Part shown: piece by piece, positions 40,852 to 49,839 of the stretch
Layout of the letters: each line of letters opens with the position of its first letter
Numbering within the stretch: the stretch's first letter is position 1
DNA from: Thermophilibacter provencensis
GTDB taxonomy: Bacteria; Actinomycetota; Coriobacteriia; Coriobacteriales; Atopobiaceae
Direction of reading: 5' to 3'
Length of the DNA: 64,000 bases
Assembly (NCBI RefSeq): GCF_030372065.1
Contig: NZ_JAUDEA010000001.1
Span: 248,001-312,000 of the forward strand
Made by a program: the position numbers and the translations under genes
The notes under the pieces: generated by a model
Database searches by the model: none
Told to the model about the DNA's origin: nothing
The model's input: the letters and a program-made list of their open reading frames with translations, nothing else

Positions 40852-42585
40852 CTACGACAGGATCTCCTTGGACGCGGCCTCGAGCTTGGCGCGCACGGCC
40901 TCGGACTCCTCGCGTGTGGCGCCCTTTGAGAAGAGGTATGCCTTGACCTTGGGCTCGGTGCCGGACGGACGGAAGATGACCTTGTTGTCGTCCTCAAGAC
41001 GGAACTCGATGACGTTGGCCGGCGGCAGCACCTGCGCGGCCTCCTTCTGCAGGCCAGAGACGCGCGGCATCTCGGGGCCGGTGGCGTAGTCGGTCATGCC
41101 GAGGACCTTGTAGCCGGCGATCTCGGTCGGCGGGTTCTTGCGCAGGCCGTCCATGATGCCGGCCATCTTGTCGGCGCCCGCGGCACCCGGGAAGGACGCG
41201 TTGACGGTGCCGTTGAGATAGTAGCCGTACTTCTGGTAGAGGGCGTCCATGGCCTCGTAGAGGTCCATGCCCTTCTCGGCGTAGTAGGAGGCCATCTCAA
41301 CGCAGAGCATCGTGGCGACGATGGCGTCCTTGTCGCGGGCGTGCGTGCCCACGAGGTAGCCGTAGGACTCCTCGAAGCCCATGAGGAAGCGGTCCTCCTC
41401 GCCCTCGTCCTTGAGCTGGTCGATCTGGTCGCCGATGTACTTGAAGCCGGTGAGGACGCGCCTCATCTCAAAGCCCCAGTCGCGGGCGAGCGCGTCGGGC
41501 ATGGAGGACGAGACAATCGTGGACACGGCAACCTTGGAGGCAACGTCCTCGCCGCGGTCCTTGGCCATCGTGGCGAGCCAGTCCATGAGCAGGACGCCCA
41601 TCTCGTTGCCCGAGAGCAGGACGTAGTCGCCGCCGTGCGGGATGGCGGTGCCCATGCGGTCGGCATCCGGGTCGGTGGCCACAACGAGGTTGGGCTTGAC
41701 CTCCTCGGCGAGCTTGAGCGCCAGGTCGAGCGCCTCGCGGAACTCGGGGTTGGGATAGGTGCAGGTGGGGAAGTTGCCGTCCGGCTCGGACTGCTCGGGC
41801 ACCACGGAGACCTTCTCGACGCCGATCTCCTTGAGGATGCGGGTCACGAGCTCCATGCCCGTGCCGTTGAGCGGGGTGTAGACCACGGAGTAGTCGTCAG
41901 AGGCCTTGAAGCCGGGGACGGAGACCTTCTTGATGTTCTCGATGAAGGAGTCCAGGACCTCCTCGGGCGTCCACTCGATGAGGCCCTTCTCGAGGCCCTC
42001 GTCAAAGTCCATGATCTTGACGTTGAACGGGTCCGCCTTGGCGATGTTGGCGGAGATCTCCGCGGCCGCCTCGTCCGTGATCTGGCCGCCGTTGTCGTTG
42101 TAGACCTTGTAGCCGTTGTAGGGCGCCGGGTTGTGGGAGGCCGTGAGCACGATGCCGGCGGAGGTGCCGAGGTGGCGCACCGCAAAGGACAGCGTGGGGA
42201 CGGGCTCGATGCGCGGGTACACGTAGACGTGGATGCCGTTGGCGGCGAGCACGCCGGCCGCAACCTTCTGGAAGTCCTCGCCCTTGTTGCGCGAGTCGCG
42301 CGCGAGGGCAAGCGTGGGGTTCTCGTAGTGCGCGTTCAGGTAGTCCGCGACGCCTTGCGTGGCCTGCGCGACCACGTAGACGTTCATGCGGTTGGTGCCC
42401 ACGCCGAGCGTGCCGCGAAGGCCCGCGGTGCCAAAGGCGAGGTCGCGATAGAAGGCGTCAAAGAGCTTGTCCTCGTTGCCATCCTTGGTGAGCTCGGCGA
42501 GCTCGGCTGCAAGGTCGGCGTCCTTGACGTTGTCCTGCCAGGTCTTGACCGTAGCTTCAATGCGTGCGTCCACAGTGTCCCCCAT
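40852..42585 (-). CDS. Phosphoglucomutase / phospho-sugar mutase
   Basis: Alpha-D-phosphohexomutase of 577 aa that interconverts glucose 1- and 6-phosphate (or a similar pair). Active-site Ser lies in GIVLTASHNPAPYNGYK near residue 145, metal-binding VVATDPDADRMG near 310, sugar-binding GFEESYGYLVGT near 405 and the phosphate loop FRPSGTEPKVKAY near 545. Length and domain order match the PgcA type. It is monocistronic, with a hairpin after it and a non-coding 190 bp upstream. Confidence 0.95.
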   Translation of the reverse strand: MGDTVDARIEATVKTWQDNVKDADLAAELAELTKDGNEDKLFDAFYRDLAFGTAGLRGTLGVGTNRMNVYVVAQATQGVADYLNAHYENPTLALARDSRNKGEDFQKVAAGVLAANGIHVYVYPRIEPVPTLSFAVRHLGTSAGIVLTASHNPAPYNGYKVYNDNGGQITDEAAAEISANIAKADPFNVKIMDFDEGLEKGLIEWTPEEVLDSFIENIKKVSVPGFKASDDYSVVYTPLNGTGMELVTRILKEIGVEKVSVVPEQSEPDGNFPTCTYPNPEFREALDLALKLAEEVKPNLVVATDPDADRMGTAIPHGGDYVLLSGNEMGVLLMDWLATMAKDRGEDVASKVAVSTIVSSSMPDALARDWGFEMRRVLTGFKYIGDQIDQLKDEGEEDRFLMGFEESYGYLVGTHARDKDAIVATMLCVEMASYYAEKGMDLYEAMDALYQKYGYYLNGTVNASFPGAAGADKMAGIMDGLRKNPPTEIAGYKVLGMTDYATGPEMPRVSGLQKEAAQVLPPANVIEFRLEDDNKVIFRPSGTEPKVKAYLFSKGATREESEAVRAKLEAASKEILS

Positions 42586-42775
42586 TTACTCGGGGCGCGG
42601 CAGATCCGCGCCCAATCCACACGTATAGAGAGATTCTACTCGCGCGGTGCGGGGCACCGGCCCGTCTCTACGCGGGCGGGCGGCGAGGGGCGGCAGACGG
42701 AGGGATGCGCTCGGCGGGCGCGAGGCTCTTCTCGCCACGTTCACAGGACGCGCGCGGCGAGGAGGACCGGCGACG

Positions 42776-43162
42776 CTAATGGGCCTCGAGCCAGCGCTTG
42801 CGCGAGAAGAAGTTCCAGAGCATCACCACGGCCGTGGCACCCACCTTCACCAGAACGTAGTGGAAGCCAAGAACCGTTGCCCCAACCCACATGAGCAGCT
42901 CGTTTATCGCCAGGCCCACAACGGAGAGCGCCACAAAGAGGGTCAGCTCCGCCCCGCGGCCCAGATCCTCGCGCCGCGTGAAGACAAAGCGCATCGAGGC
43001 CGCGTAGTTAAAGATCACCGAGACCGTGAAGGAGACGGCCGCGGAGAGCACCGGGTCGAGGTGGGCGAGCTCCGTGAGGGCGATGAGCAGGCCAAAGTCG
43101 ATGACCGCCGCCAGGGCGCCCACGACCCCGAACTTGGCAAACTGGGCGAGCAGGCCCCTCAT
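42776..43162 (-). CDS. GtrA family membrane protein
   Basis: Small protein of 128 aa with four membrane segments and the GtrA signature FAKFGVVGALAAVIDFGLLIAL...FNYAASMRFVFTRRE. GtrA-like proteins are thought to help flip or hold polyprenyl-linked sugars for surface polysaccharide. Its ATG overlaps the rlmKL stop by 4 nt (ATGA), so it is translated from that transcript. There is no functional link to rRNA methylation that I know. Confidence 0.92.
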   Translation of the reverse strand: MRGLLAQFAKFGVVGALAAVIDFGLLIALTELAHLDPVLSAAVSFTVSVIFNYAASMRFVFTRREDLGRGAELTLFVALSVVGLAINELLMWVGATVLGFHYVLVKVGATAVVMLWNFFSRKRWLEAH

Positions 43163-45393
43163 CGCGGGCCGTCCTTAACCGCGACGCGCTCCACGAGGTA
43201 GGCGTGGTGAATCTTCCGGTTGCGCGAGAAATCCTCGGGGATGGTCTCGTCCGTGATGTCCGTGAGGCGCACGCCGGCGCGCTCGAGCTTCTCCACGTCC
43301 GGCCTGAAGGTGCGCAGGTTGCACGAGAAGATCGCGCACCCGCCGCGCACGAGCAGGCGGGAGACGCCGATGATGAGCTCGGCATGGTCGCGCTGCACGT
43401 CAAAGGACGTCTTGCGCATACGGGCCGAGTTGGAGAACGTGGGCACGTCACAGAAGATGAGGTCCCAGCGGTTCTTGGTGTGGCGCTGCTCGGAGACCCA
43501 GGTAAGGACGTCCGCCTGCACAAACTCGTGCTCGCGGCCAGAAAAGCCGTTGCGGGCCATGTTGCGGCGCGCCCAGTCCAGACTCGGGCGCGAGAGGTCC
43601 ACCGTGGTGGTGTGGCGCGCCCCGCCGTCGGCGGCGTAGCAGGTGGCGGTACCCGTGTACGCAAAGAGGTTGAGGAAGCGCTTGGACCCCTTGGTCCGCT
43701 TCATCATCTCGCGGATGCGGGCGCGGGTCTCACGGTGGTCGAGGAAGATCCCGCAGTCATGGCGGGCGTCAAAGTTGACCTCAAAGGTGAGGCCGCCCTC
43801 GTCCACCAGGTGCGATCCCGCCGGCAGCTCCACGCGCCCCGGCTGGCGAGAAGCGCGGGCGTCACGCCGGCCGCGCTCGGACGTGCGGCCCTCGTCGGCA
43901 TACTGCGAGCCTCCGCGCGAGCGGGTGCGCACGCGCACGCTCACGTCCCCGGGCGCCACGTCGAGGACGCGCGGGGCGATGGCCAGCACGTCGAGCAGGC
44001 GGCGACGCGCGAGCTCGGGGTCAACGCCGCGCGGCGCGGCGTACTCGGAGATCTGCAGCCAGCGGCCAGGCGTCTCCGATCCCTCAAAGAGCTCGATGGC
44101 AACGGCATAGTCCGGCAGGTCGGCGTCGTAGACGCGGTAACAGGTCACGTCCTCCCGGCGCGCCCACTTGGCGCGGAGCTTGGCAACCTTGGCGAGGCGG
44201 CGGGCAAACTGGTCGGACGGCCCCACGAGCACGGGAACGCGCTCGCCGCCGGGGAGCTCGACCATCTCCCGGGTGGCGGTCTCCGAGGGCCGATAGGTGC
44301 GGATGCTCGCCGCGTCGCGCCCAACGATGACCTCAAGCGTCTCCGTTGGCTCGCAGCCAAGCGCCGCGTCCGGCGCGGCGTCGCGGGAGAGCGCGACGAG
44401 GGGCACGCCGGCATGGGCGGCGAGCCGCGAGAGCGCCGCGGCCTCGGTCGCGAGCGCGTCCGGGCCAATCCACGAGAGGTCGGCGACCACCAGCGTCGGC
44501 GCGACGGCAAACGCCTGCCCGGAGGAGAGCTCAAGCGAGATGCCCGCGGCGCGCAGGGCCTGCCGGCAGGCGGAGACGGCGCCGGGACGCTCGTCGAGAA
44601 CGGCCAGCGAGCAGGGGTTCTTCTCGCCGGACTCGGCCCGCGCGTCCGCCTCGTCCAGAAGCGCCTGCCAAGCCGCCGCGTCATGGCCGGCCCAGCCCTC
44701 AAAGCCCCAGCGGGCACGGAGCAGGCCCGGGGCGCGGTCGAGCGCCAGCTGCGCGGCCTCCACGAGCACGCTTCCCTGTCCCGCCCACAGGGCGAGAAGC
44801 GAGGGCGGCTCGTTGCCCGCCGAGCGCAGCCAGCCACCCGCCGCGAGCAGGGCTGCTGCGTAGTCCGGACGCAGCGACGCCACGCGCGCGTCCGTGCGAG
44901 AATCGTAGCCGCGGCGGAAGAGCGGCTCTCCCGCGAGGTCTATCGAGACCGTGGCACGGGCGCCGGAGAGACGCGCGGAGATGGTGAGGTCGGGACGCAC
45001 GGTGTCAACGATCGGACGGGCGCCGCGGGCGGAGGCCACGCGGTCAACCACAGCGTCCTTGGCGCGCAGGGCCACAAACTGCGTGTTTCTGAGCTGGGCG
45101 TTCGTGCCGTGGGCGTCAATCGCAAAGGTTGCGCCGGGCGCGAGGCGGCGCTCCCACGCTATGCCGGAAACGCCCGCGTAGAGCGCATCGGAGTCGTGGG
45201 CGTCAACGCGCGCGAGCACGAGCAGCACACGCGAGGCAAGGCGCGACCACAGGCACGCCCGGTACGCATCCGCCAGCTCGCCCCCAAAGGACACCTGCCC
45301 GGAAAGCGGCCTCACCTGCGGCACGTGGAGCCTCGTCAGCTCGTCTGCCAGCAGTCGCTCAAACCCCTTGGGGCACGTTGCCACAAACTCCAT
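43159..45393 (-). CDS. rlmKL: RlmKL-type 23S rRNA methyltransferase with degenerate first domain
   Basis: Product of 744 aa with the layout of bifunctional RlmL-RlmK. Residues 1-150 are a ferredoxin-like/THUMP region. The first methyltransferase domain (about 160-370) has LLALWAGQGSVLVEAA where CGSGT is usual and VVADLSWIGP where (N/D)PPY is usual, so it may be inactive for m2G2445. The C-terminal RlmK half is well preserved: FLNLFAYTGTATCYAA near 580 and IFCDVPTFSNSARM near 650, consistent with m7G2069. GtrA overlaps its stop. Repeat array A lies directly upstream. Confidence 0.9.
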   Translation of the reverse strand: MEFVATCPKGFERLLADELTRLHVPQVRPLSGQVSFGGELADAYRACLWSRLASRVLLVLARVDAHDSDALYAGVSGIAWERRLAPGATFAIDAHGTNAQLRNTQFVALRAKDAVVDRVASARGARPIVDTVRPDLTISARLSGARATVSIDLAGEPLFRRGYDSRTDARVASLRPDYAAALLAAGGWLRSAGNEPPSLLALWAGQGSVLVEAAQLALDRAPGLLRARWGFEGWAGHDAAAWQALLDEADARAESGEKNPCSLAVLDERPGAVSACRQALRAAGISLELSSGQAFAVAPTLVVADLSWIGPDALATEAAALSRLAAHAGVPLVALSRDAAPDAALGCEPTETLEVIVGRDAASIRTYRPSETATREMVELPGGERVPVLVGPSDQFARRLAKVAKLRAKWARREDVTCYRVYDADLPDYAVAIELFEGSETPGRWLQISEYAAPRGVDPELARRRLLDVLAIAPRVLDVAPGDVSVRVRTRSRGGSQYADEGRTSERGRRDARASRQPGRVELPAGSHLVDEGGLTFEVNFDARHDCGIFLDHRETRARIREMMKRTKGSKRFLNLFAYTGTATCYAADGGARHTTTVDLSRPSLDWARRNMARNGFSGREHEFVQADVLTWVSEQRHTKNRWDLIFCDVPTFSNSARMRKTSFDVQRDHAELIIGVSRLLVRGGCAIFSCNLRTFRPDVEKLERAGVRLTDITDETIPEDFSRNRKIHHAYLVERVAVKDGPR

Positions 45394-45491
45394 CGGGTCA
45401 CCTCTCGCCCGTCACATATCTTGTCCCGAGCATTCTCCCACGAACAGGCCCGCTCCACAGGTATCCCATCGCCCACGCCTCTTGCCGGGCG

Positions 45492-45775
45492 CCGAGAAAA
45501 CCCCGCCTCTGTACCAGATTCGGGAAATGGCGCCGAGAAAGCCTCGCCTCTGTACCACACCCGCGAGACACATGCCGAGAAAACCTGGAGGCTGTACCAC
45601 CCAGTGCGATTCTCGCCGAGAAAACCTGGAGGCTGTACCACGCCCCCAGGCTGCCCGCCGACAAAACCAGCCCTCTGTACCACGCTGGCATCTCTACTGA
45701 GAATACCCGTGGTACAGAGGACGACTTTTATCGGCACCTCATCCAGAATCTGGTACAGAGGCGAGGTTTTCTCGG
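45492..45775. repeat. Array A: seven 26-bp units, five forward and two inverted
   Basis: Unit: CCGAGAAAACC, six or so variable bases, CTGTACCAC. Forward units start at 45492, 45533, 45575, 45616 and 45658; inverted units start at 45709 and 45751. Start-to-start distances are 41, 42, 41, 42, 51 and 42. Spacers of 15-16 nt (25 at the orientation switch) are unrelated to one another. It lies in the 550-bp gene-free gap upstream of rlmKL and beyond the S10 peptidase stop. No cas genes are near. Confidence 0.92.
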
Positions 45776-45778
45776 CAG

Positions 45779-45806
45779 GTGACACTCAGCTCTGACGCCA
45801 GTGTCA
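45779..45806. repeat. 28-bp repeat shared with 29715-29742
   Basis: GTGACACTCAGCTCTGACG and CCAGTGTCA. The ends GTGACACT/AGTGTCAC can pair as a hairpin. It starts 3 nt after the last unit of array A. Confidence 0.7.
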
Positions 45807-45847
45807 CACTCTGCCCGCACTACGGTCAGAAGCCGCCGGCGACGGGG

Positions 45848-45928
45848 CGGCGAGAAGGTCCGCCGCGAGTTCTGCAGCCGCGCGCCTTTTGCGCGGCGAA
45901 GCTGTCTGAGCGCCGGACCTTCTCGCCG
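45848..45928. repeat. Inverted repeat of the CGAGAAGGTCC motif
   Basis: Perfect 15-bp arms CGGCGAGAAGGTCCG and complement enclose an inner GC-rich hairpin. It lies 18 nt downstream of the S10 peptidase stop and may serve as its terminator. Confidence 0.75.
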
Positions 45929-45945
45929 GACCCGGCCCACACGCC

Positions 45946-47463
45946 CTAACGCTTCTCGTAGAACTCGTGGATATCGCACCCCATGGCCTCGAGCGTGGGC
46001 TCGTCGACGTAGGCCATGTGGCCGCAGCCGTAGCGATACCAGCTCACGCGCGCCTTGAGCTCCGGCGAGAGGAACTGGCGGCTCATGTCGTGCACGACGT
46101 TCCACCACGTGGTGGCCGCGTCGTAGCGACCGCCCAGGATCGCGAGCTTGCACGTGGGGTTGCGGCGCAGCGCCACCGCAACGTCGAGCGAGACGTTGGG
46201 CGCGGAGACCTCTCCTAGGCCGGGCTCCTCGTGACCCCAGTTCCACCCGGCGTTGACCTTGTCGTAGTTGTTGGAGAGATAGCGCGCCGGTCCCTGGTAG
46301 CCCAGCTCGTCGGCGCAGAAGCGCCTGAACGCCCGCACCCACGCGCCCTCGAGGGCATCGTCGGCCGCGTCCTCGCCCGCAACCCACATGTCGTAGCCCT
46401 GCATCGGCGAGGGGGCGTCCGAGCAGAAGCGCGTGTCCAGGCGGCCGCACACGCGGCCCTCGCCCATCAGCAGGTGCGTGCGGAAGTCGAGCAGGTCAAT
46501 GCGCAGGTGGTGAGCCAGGATGTGCTCGGCGGAAAGCCCGATGAACGTGGACATCCGCTCGGCGACGGCACGCTCGCGCTCCTCACCCAGGCGGTCGCCC
46601 CGCAGGAGCGCGGGCGCAAGCTCGCCCTCGGCAAACTCAACGGCGCGGTCGAACCACTCGTCCTCGCCCATGCCCGCTCCCGCCTTGCCAAAGAACTGCG
46701 CCGTGGCGGCGTAAGTGGGCATCATGCCCAGGTAGTAGAGGTCATCGCCCGGGCAGAGCAGCTGCGGGATGTTGAAGACCGCAGAGAGCATGACCACGCC
46801 CGTGAGCTGCACGCCCCTCTCGCCCAGAAGGCGCATGAGCACGGAGTTGCGCACCGTGCCGTAGGACTCGCCGTAGAGGTAGAGCGGGCTGGACCAGCGC
46901 CCGTTCTCCGTGAGCCACGCGCAGATGGCGCGCGCAAAGGCGTCGGCGTCCCCGTCCGTGCAGAAGACCTTCTTGGGGTCGGCATCCTCGGCGAGCACGG
47001 ACCAGCCGGTGCCCAGGGCGTCGAGAAACACCACGTCAGAGTCAACGAGCAGCGTGTGGGGGTTGTCCACCACCGGCGCATCCGCGCGCACGTGGCGCGT
47101 GCCGTCCGTGCTCACGCGCTTGGGGCCAATGCCTCCAAAGTTGATGGGCACCGAGCTCGAGCCCGGGCCGCCGTTGTACGCAAAGGTCACCGGGCGGGCG
47201 CGATTGGGGGCACCCTCCCCGTCAACCACCACGTACGAGAGCGAGAACATCCGGCCGATGAGAGCGCCCGCGTCGTCGCGCACCTCAAGATGCGCGGCAC
47301 GCGCCTCGTACTCGAGGACCTTCTCGCCGTCGGTCCAGGTGAGTCGCGCCGAGGCTGCCTCCGGGACCGCGCTTGCGCGCTCGGCCGGAACGATTGCGTA
47401 GCCCTTCGTCTGCGCCTGGGCAGCGCCGCCCTTCTCGGCCGCCGTCTTCTCTTCCTCTGCCAC
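45946..47463 (-). CDS. S10 family serine carboxypeptidase
   Basis: Product of 505 aa. It has the S10 pattern: FAYNGGPGSSSVPINFGGIGPKR near 95, the catalytic Ser in LYGESYGTVRN near 195, Asp in LAILGGRYDAATTWWNVVHD near 445 and His in YGCGHMAYVDEP near 480. No signal peptide is seen, so it is probably cytoplasmic and trims peptides. GTG 47463 is preferred, with AAGGAGG seven nt upstream; an ATG ten codons earlier has none. It is divergent from kup. Confidence 0.92.
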   Translation of the reverse strand: MAEEEKTAAEKGGAAQAQTKGYAIVPAERASAVPEAASARLTWTDGEKVLEYEARAAHLEVRDDAGALIGRMFSLSYVVVDGEGAPNRARPVTFAYNGGPGSSSVPINFGGIGPKRVSTDGTRHVRADAPVVDNPHTLLVDSDVVFLDALGTGWSVLAEDADPKKVFCTDGDADAFARAICAWLTENGRWSSPLYLYGESYGTVRNSVLMRLLGERGVQLTGVVMLSAVFNIPQLLCPGDDLYYLGMMPTYAATAQFFGKAGAGMGEDEWFDRAVEFAEGELAPALLRGDRLGEERERAVAERMSTFIGLSAEHILAHHLRIDLLDFRTHLLMGEGRVCGRLDTRFCSDAPSPMQGYDMWVAGEDAADDALEGAWVRAFRRFCADELGYQGPARYLSNNYDKVNAGWNWGHEEPGLGEVSAPNVSLDVAVALRRNPTCKLAILGGRYDAATTWWNVVHDMSRQFLSPELKARVSWYRYGCGHMAYVDEPTLEAMGCDIHEFYEKR

Positions 47464-47536
47464 TAGTGCCCTCCTTTCCGATGCCTTACTCATATGCCCA
47501 TTCTATTGGTTGTCAAAAGTGATAGGCTGAGCTATC

Positions 47537-47555
47537 GGGCCTTCGGCCCCTTTTT
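47537..47555 (+). promoter_or_regulatory. Hairpin plus T-run in the kup leader
   Basis: GGGCC and GGCCC flank TTC and are followed by CTTTTT, 26 nt before the kup start. This has the form of an intrinsic terminator, so attenuation of kup is possible; no aptamer was recognised upstream. Confidence 0.45.
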
Positions 47556-47580
47556 CTATAGGTTTCGAGTTTGGAGCATC

Positions 47581-49839
47581 ATGGCAGCGAAGACCGACTC
47601 GCCGGCAAAGACCCCTCGCAAGGTCAAGAACGCCGGCATACCTCTCTCCGCGGGAATGATCCTCGTCACCCTGGGCGTCGTGTACGGAGACATCGGCACG
47701 AGCCCCATGTACACCCTCAAGGCAATCATCTCCGGCAACGGAGGTCTTCCCACCATGTCCCAGGACGTGGTGCTCGGCGCCCTCTCCCTCATCATCTGGA
47801 CGCTCACCCTCATCACCACGGTCAAGTACGTGCTCGTGGCCATGAAGGCGGACAACCACAACGAGGGCGGCATCTTTGCCCTCTACAGCCTGGTCAAGCG
47901 CTGCGGGCGCTGGCTCATCATCCCCGCCATGATCGGCGGCGCGGCGCTTCTCGCCGACGGCATCCTCACGCCGGCCGTGACCGTCACCACAGCCATCGAG
48001 GGCCTGCGCACCGTCGACTTCATCTACGGCGTGATCGGTGACAACCAGAGCATCGTGGTGGCCATCGTCATCGCCATCCTCTGCGTGCTCTTCTTCCTGC
48101 AGAAGGCGGGCACCTCCACGATCGGCAAGCTCTTTGGCCCCGTGATGACGGCGTGGTTCCTCTTCCTGGCCGCCGCCGGCCTCATGAACATCGGCCTCGA
48201 CCTCAACGTCTTCCGCGCCCTCAACCCCGTGCGCGGCATCACGTTCCTCTTTAACGGCAACCTCAACGCCGCCGGCCTCATGGTCCTGGGCAACGTGTTC
48301 CTCTGCACCACCGGCGCCGAGGCCCTCTACTCGGACATGGGCCACGTGGGCAAGCCCAACATCTACGCCACCTGGCCGTTCGTGAAGGTCTGCCTCATCC
48401 TCAACTACCTTGGCCAGGGCGCCTGGATCATCGCCAACCAGGGCAACGTCGACCTCGCCGCCGTGAGCGACCTCAACCCCTTCTTCCAGATGCTTCCCGA
48501 GCAGATCCGCGCCTTCGCCGTCCTGCTCTCCACCTTTGCCGCGATCATCGCCTCCCAGGCGCTCATCACCGGCTCCTTCTCCATCGTCTCCGAGGCGGTG
48601 CGCCTGGACCTCATGCCCCACATGCGCATCAACTACCCCTCCGAGACCAAGGGCCAGATCTACATCCCCATGGTCAACAACGTCATGTGGATCGCCTGCA
48701 TCTGCGTGGTCCTGCTCTTCCAGACCTCCGCGCACATGGAGGCCGCCTACGGCCTGGCCATCACGGTCACCATGCTCATGACCACGATCCTGCTCACGGT
48801 CTACCTCTCCCGCATCCACCACAGGACGGGGCTCGCGGTGCCGTTTGCCATCTTCTTTGGCGCCATCGAGTTCATGTTCTTCTTCTCGAGCCTCACGAAG
48901 TTCTTCCACGGCGGCTACGTCACCGTGGTCATCAGCTTCCTTATCTTCGTGGTGATGTACGTGTGGCGCCGCGGCACGGCCGTCGAGCGCACCCAGACGG
49001 TCTACCTCCCCGTCGACAAGTACCTCGACCAGCTCTTTGACCTCTCCCATGACGACGACTACCCGCTGCTCGCGGACAATCTCGTCTTCCTCACCAACGA
49101 TTCCTCGTTCGACAAGCTCGACCGCGACATCCTCTACTCGATCCTGGACAAGCGCCCCAAGCGCGCCCGCGCCTACTACTTCCTCAACGTCCAGGTCACC
49201 GACGAGCCCTACACCCACGAGTTCATCGTCAACAACTTTGACACGGACTTCCTCTTCAAGGTGCAGCTGCGCCTGGGCTTCAAGGTCAACCAGCGCATCA
49301 ACACCTACCTCTACCAGGTGGTCGACGACCTCATCGAGAAGAACCAGCTCGCGCCGCAGAACCACAAGTACTCGATCTACCGCGAGCGCAGCGCCGTGGG
49401 CGACTTCCGCTTCTGCCTCATCCGAAAGCTGCTCTCCCCCGAGACGGACATCTCGGGCTTTGACCAGCGCGTCATTGAGCTCAAGTACCTCATCCGCAGC
49501 ATCTGCGGCTCGCCTGCCCGCTGGTACGGCCTTGAGAACTCGAGCGTGATCTTCGAGTACGTGCCGCTCTTCTCCAAGAAGAAGCGCCAGCACAAGCTCA
49601 CGCGCCGCCCGCTCAGCGACGTGGCCCCGCAGCTCGCGGCCAAGCCCGCCCAACCCCAGGGCTCGGACGAGGACGACGAGGACATCTTCTCCGTCCAGAT
49701 GAAGGGCGAGCGCGACGCCCAGGCCGAGGAGGCCATGCGCGGCCTCGTGGGCGGCGACACCGCCTCGTTCCGCCCGCTCGTCATCAACGACGAGGAGGAG
49801 GACGAGGGCTCCGAGGTCACCCAGGAGGACGAGGAGTAA
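47581..49839 (+). CDS. kup: Potassium uptake permease Kup/Trk-type
   Basis: K+ transporter of 752 aa. About 12 membrane segments fill residues 20-450; the first carries the signature LVTLGVVYGDIGTSPMYTLKAI. A cytoplasmic domain follows, ending in an acidic tail rich in Asp/Glu from residue 700. ATG 47581 has TTTGGAG upstream; the ATG at 47494 would read through the leader hairpin. A 58-bp palindrome that includes the terminator begins 1 nt after the stop. Confidence 0.95.
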   Translation: MAAKTDSPAKTPRKVKNAGIPLSAGMILVTLGVVYGDIGTSPMYTLKAIISGNGGLPTMSQDVVLGALSLIIWTLTLITTVKYVLVAMKADNHNEGGIFALYSLVKRCGRWLIIPAMIGGAALLADGILTPAVTVTTAIEGLRTVDFIYGVIGDNQSIVVAIVIAILCVLFFLQKAGTSTIGKLFGPVMTAWFLFLAAAGLMNIGLDLNVFRALNPVRGITFLFNGNLNAAGLMVLGNVFLCTTGAEALYSDMGHVGKPNIYATWPFVKVCLILNYLGQGAWIIANQGNVDLAAVSDLNPFFQMLPEQIRAFAVLLSTFAAIIASQALITGSFSIVSEAVRLDLMPHMRINYPSETKGQIYIPMVNNVMWIACICVVLLFQTSAHMEAAYGLAITVTMLMTTILLTVYLSRIHHRTGLAVPFAIFFGAIEFMFFFSSLTKFFHGGYVTVVISFLIFVVMYVWRRGTAVERTQTVYLPVDKYLDQLFDLSHDDDYPLLADNLVFLTNDSSFDKLDRDILYSILDKRPKRARAYYFLNVQVTDEPYTHEFIVNNFDTDFLFKVQLRLGFKVNQRINTYLYQVVDDLIEKNQLAPQNHKYSIYRERSAVGDFRFCLIRKLLSPETDISGFDQRVIELKYLIRSICGSPARWYGLENSSVIFEYVPLFSKKKRQHKLTRRPLSDVAPQLAAKPAQPQGSDEDDEDIFSVQMKGERDAQAEEAMRGLVGGDTASFRPLVINDEEEDEGSEVTQEDEE

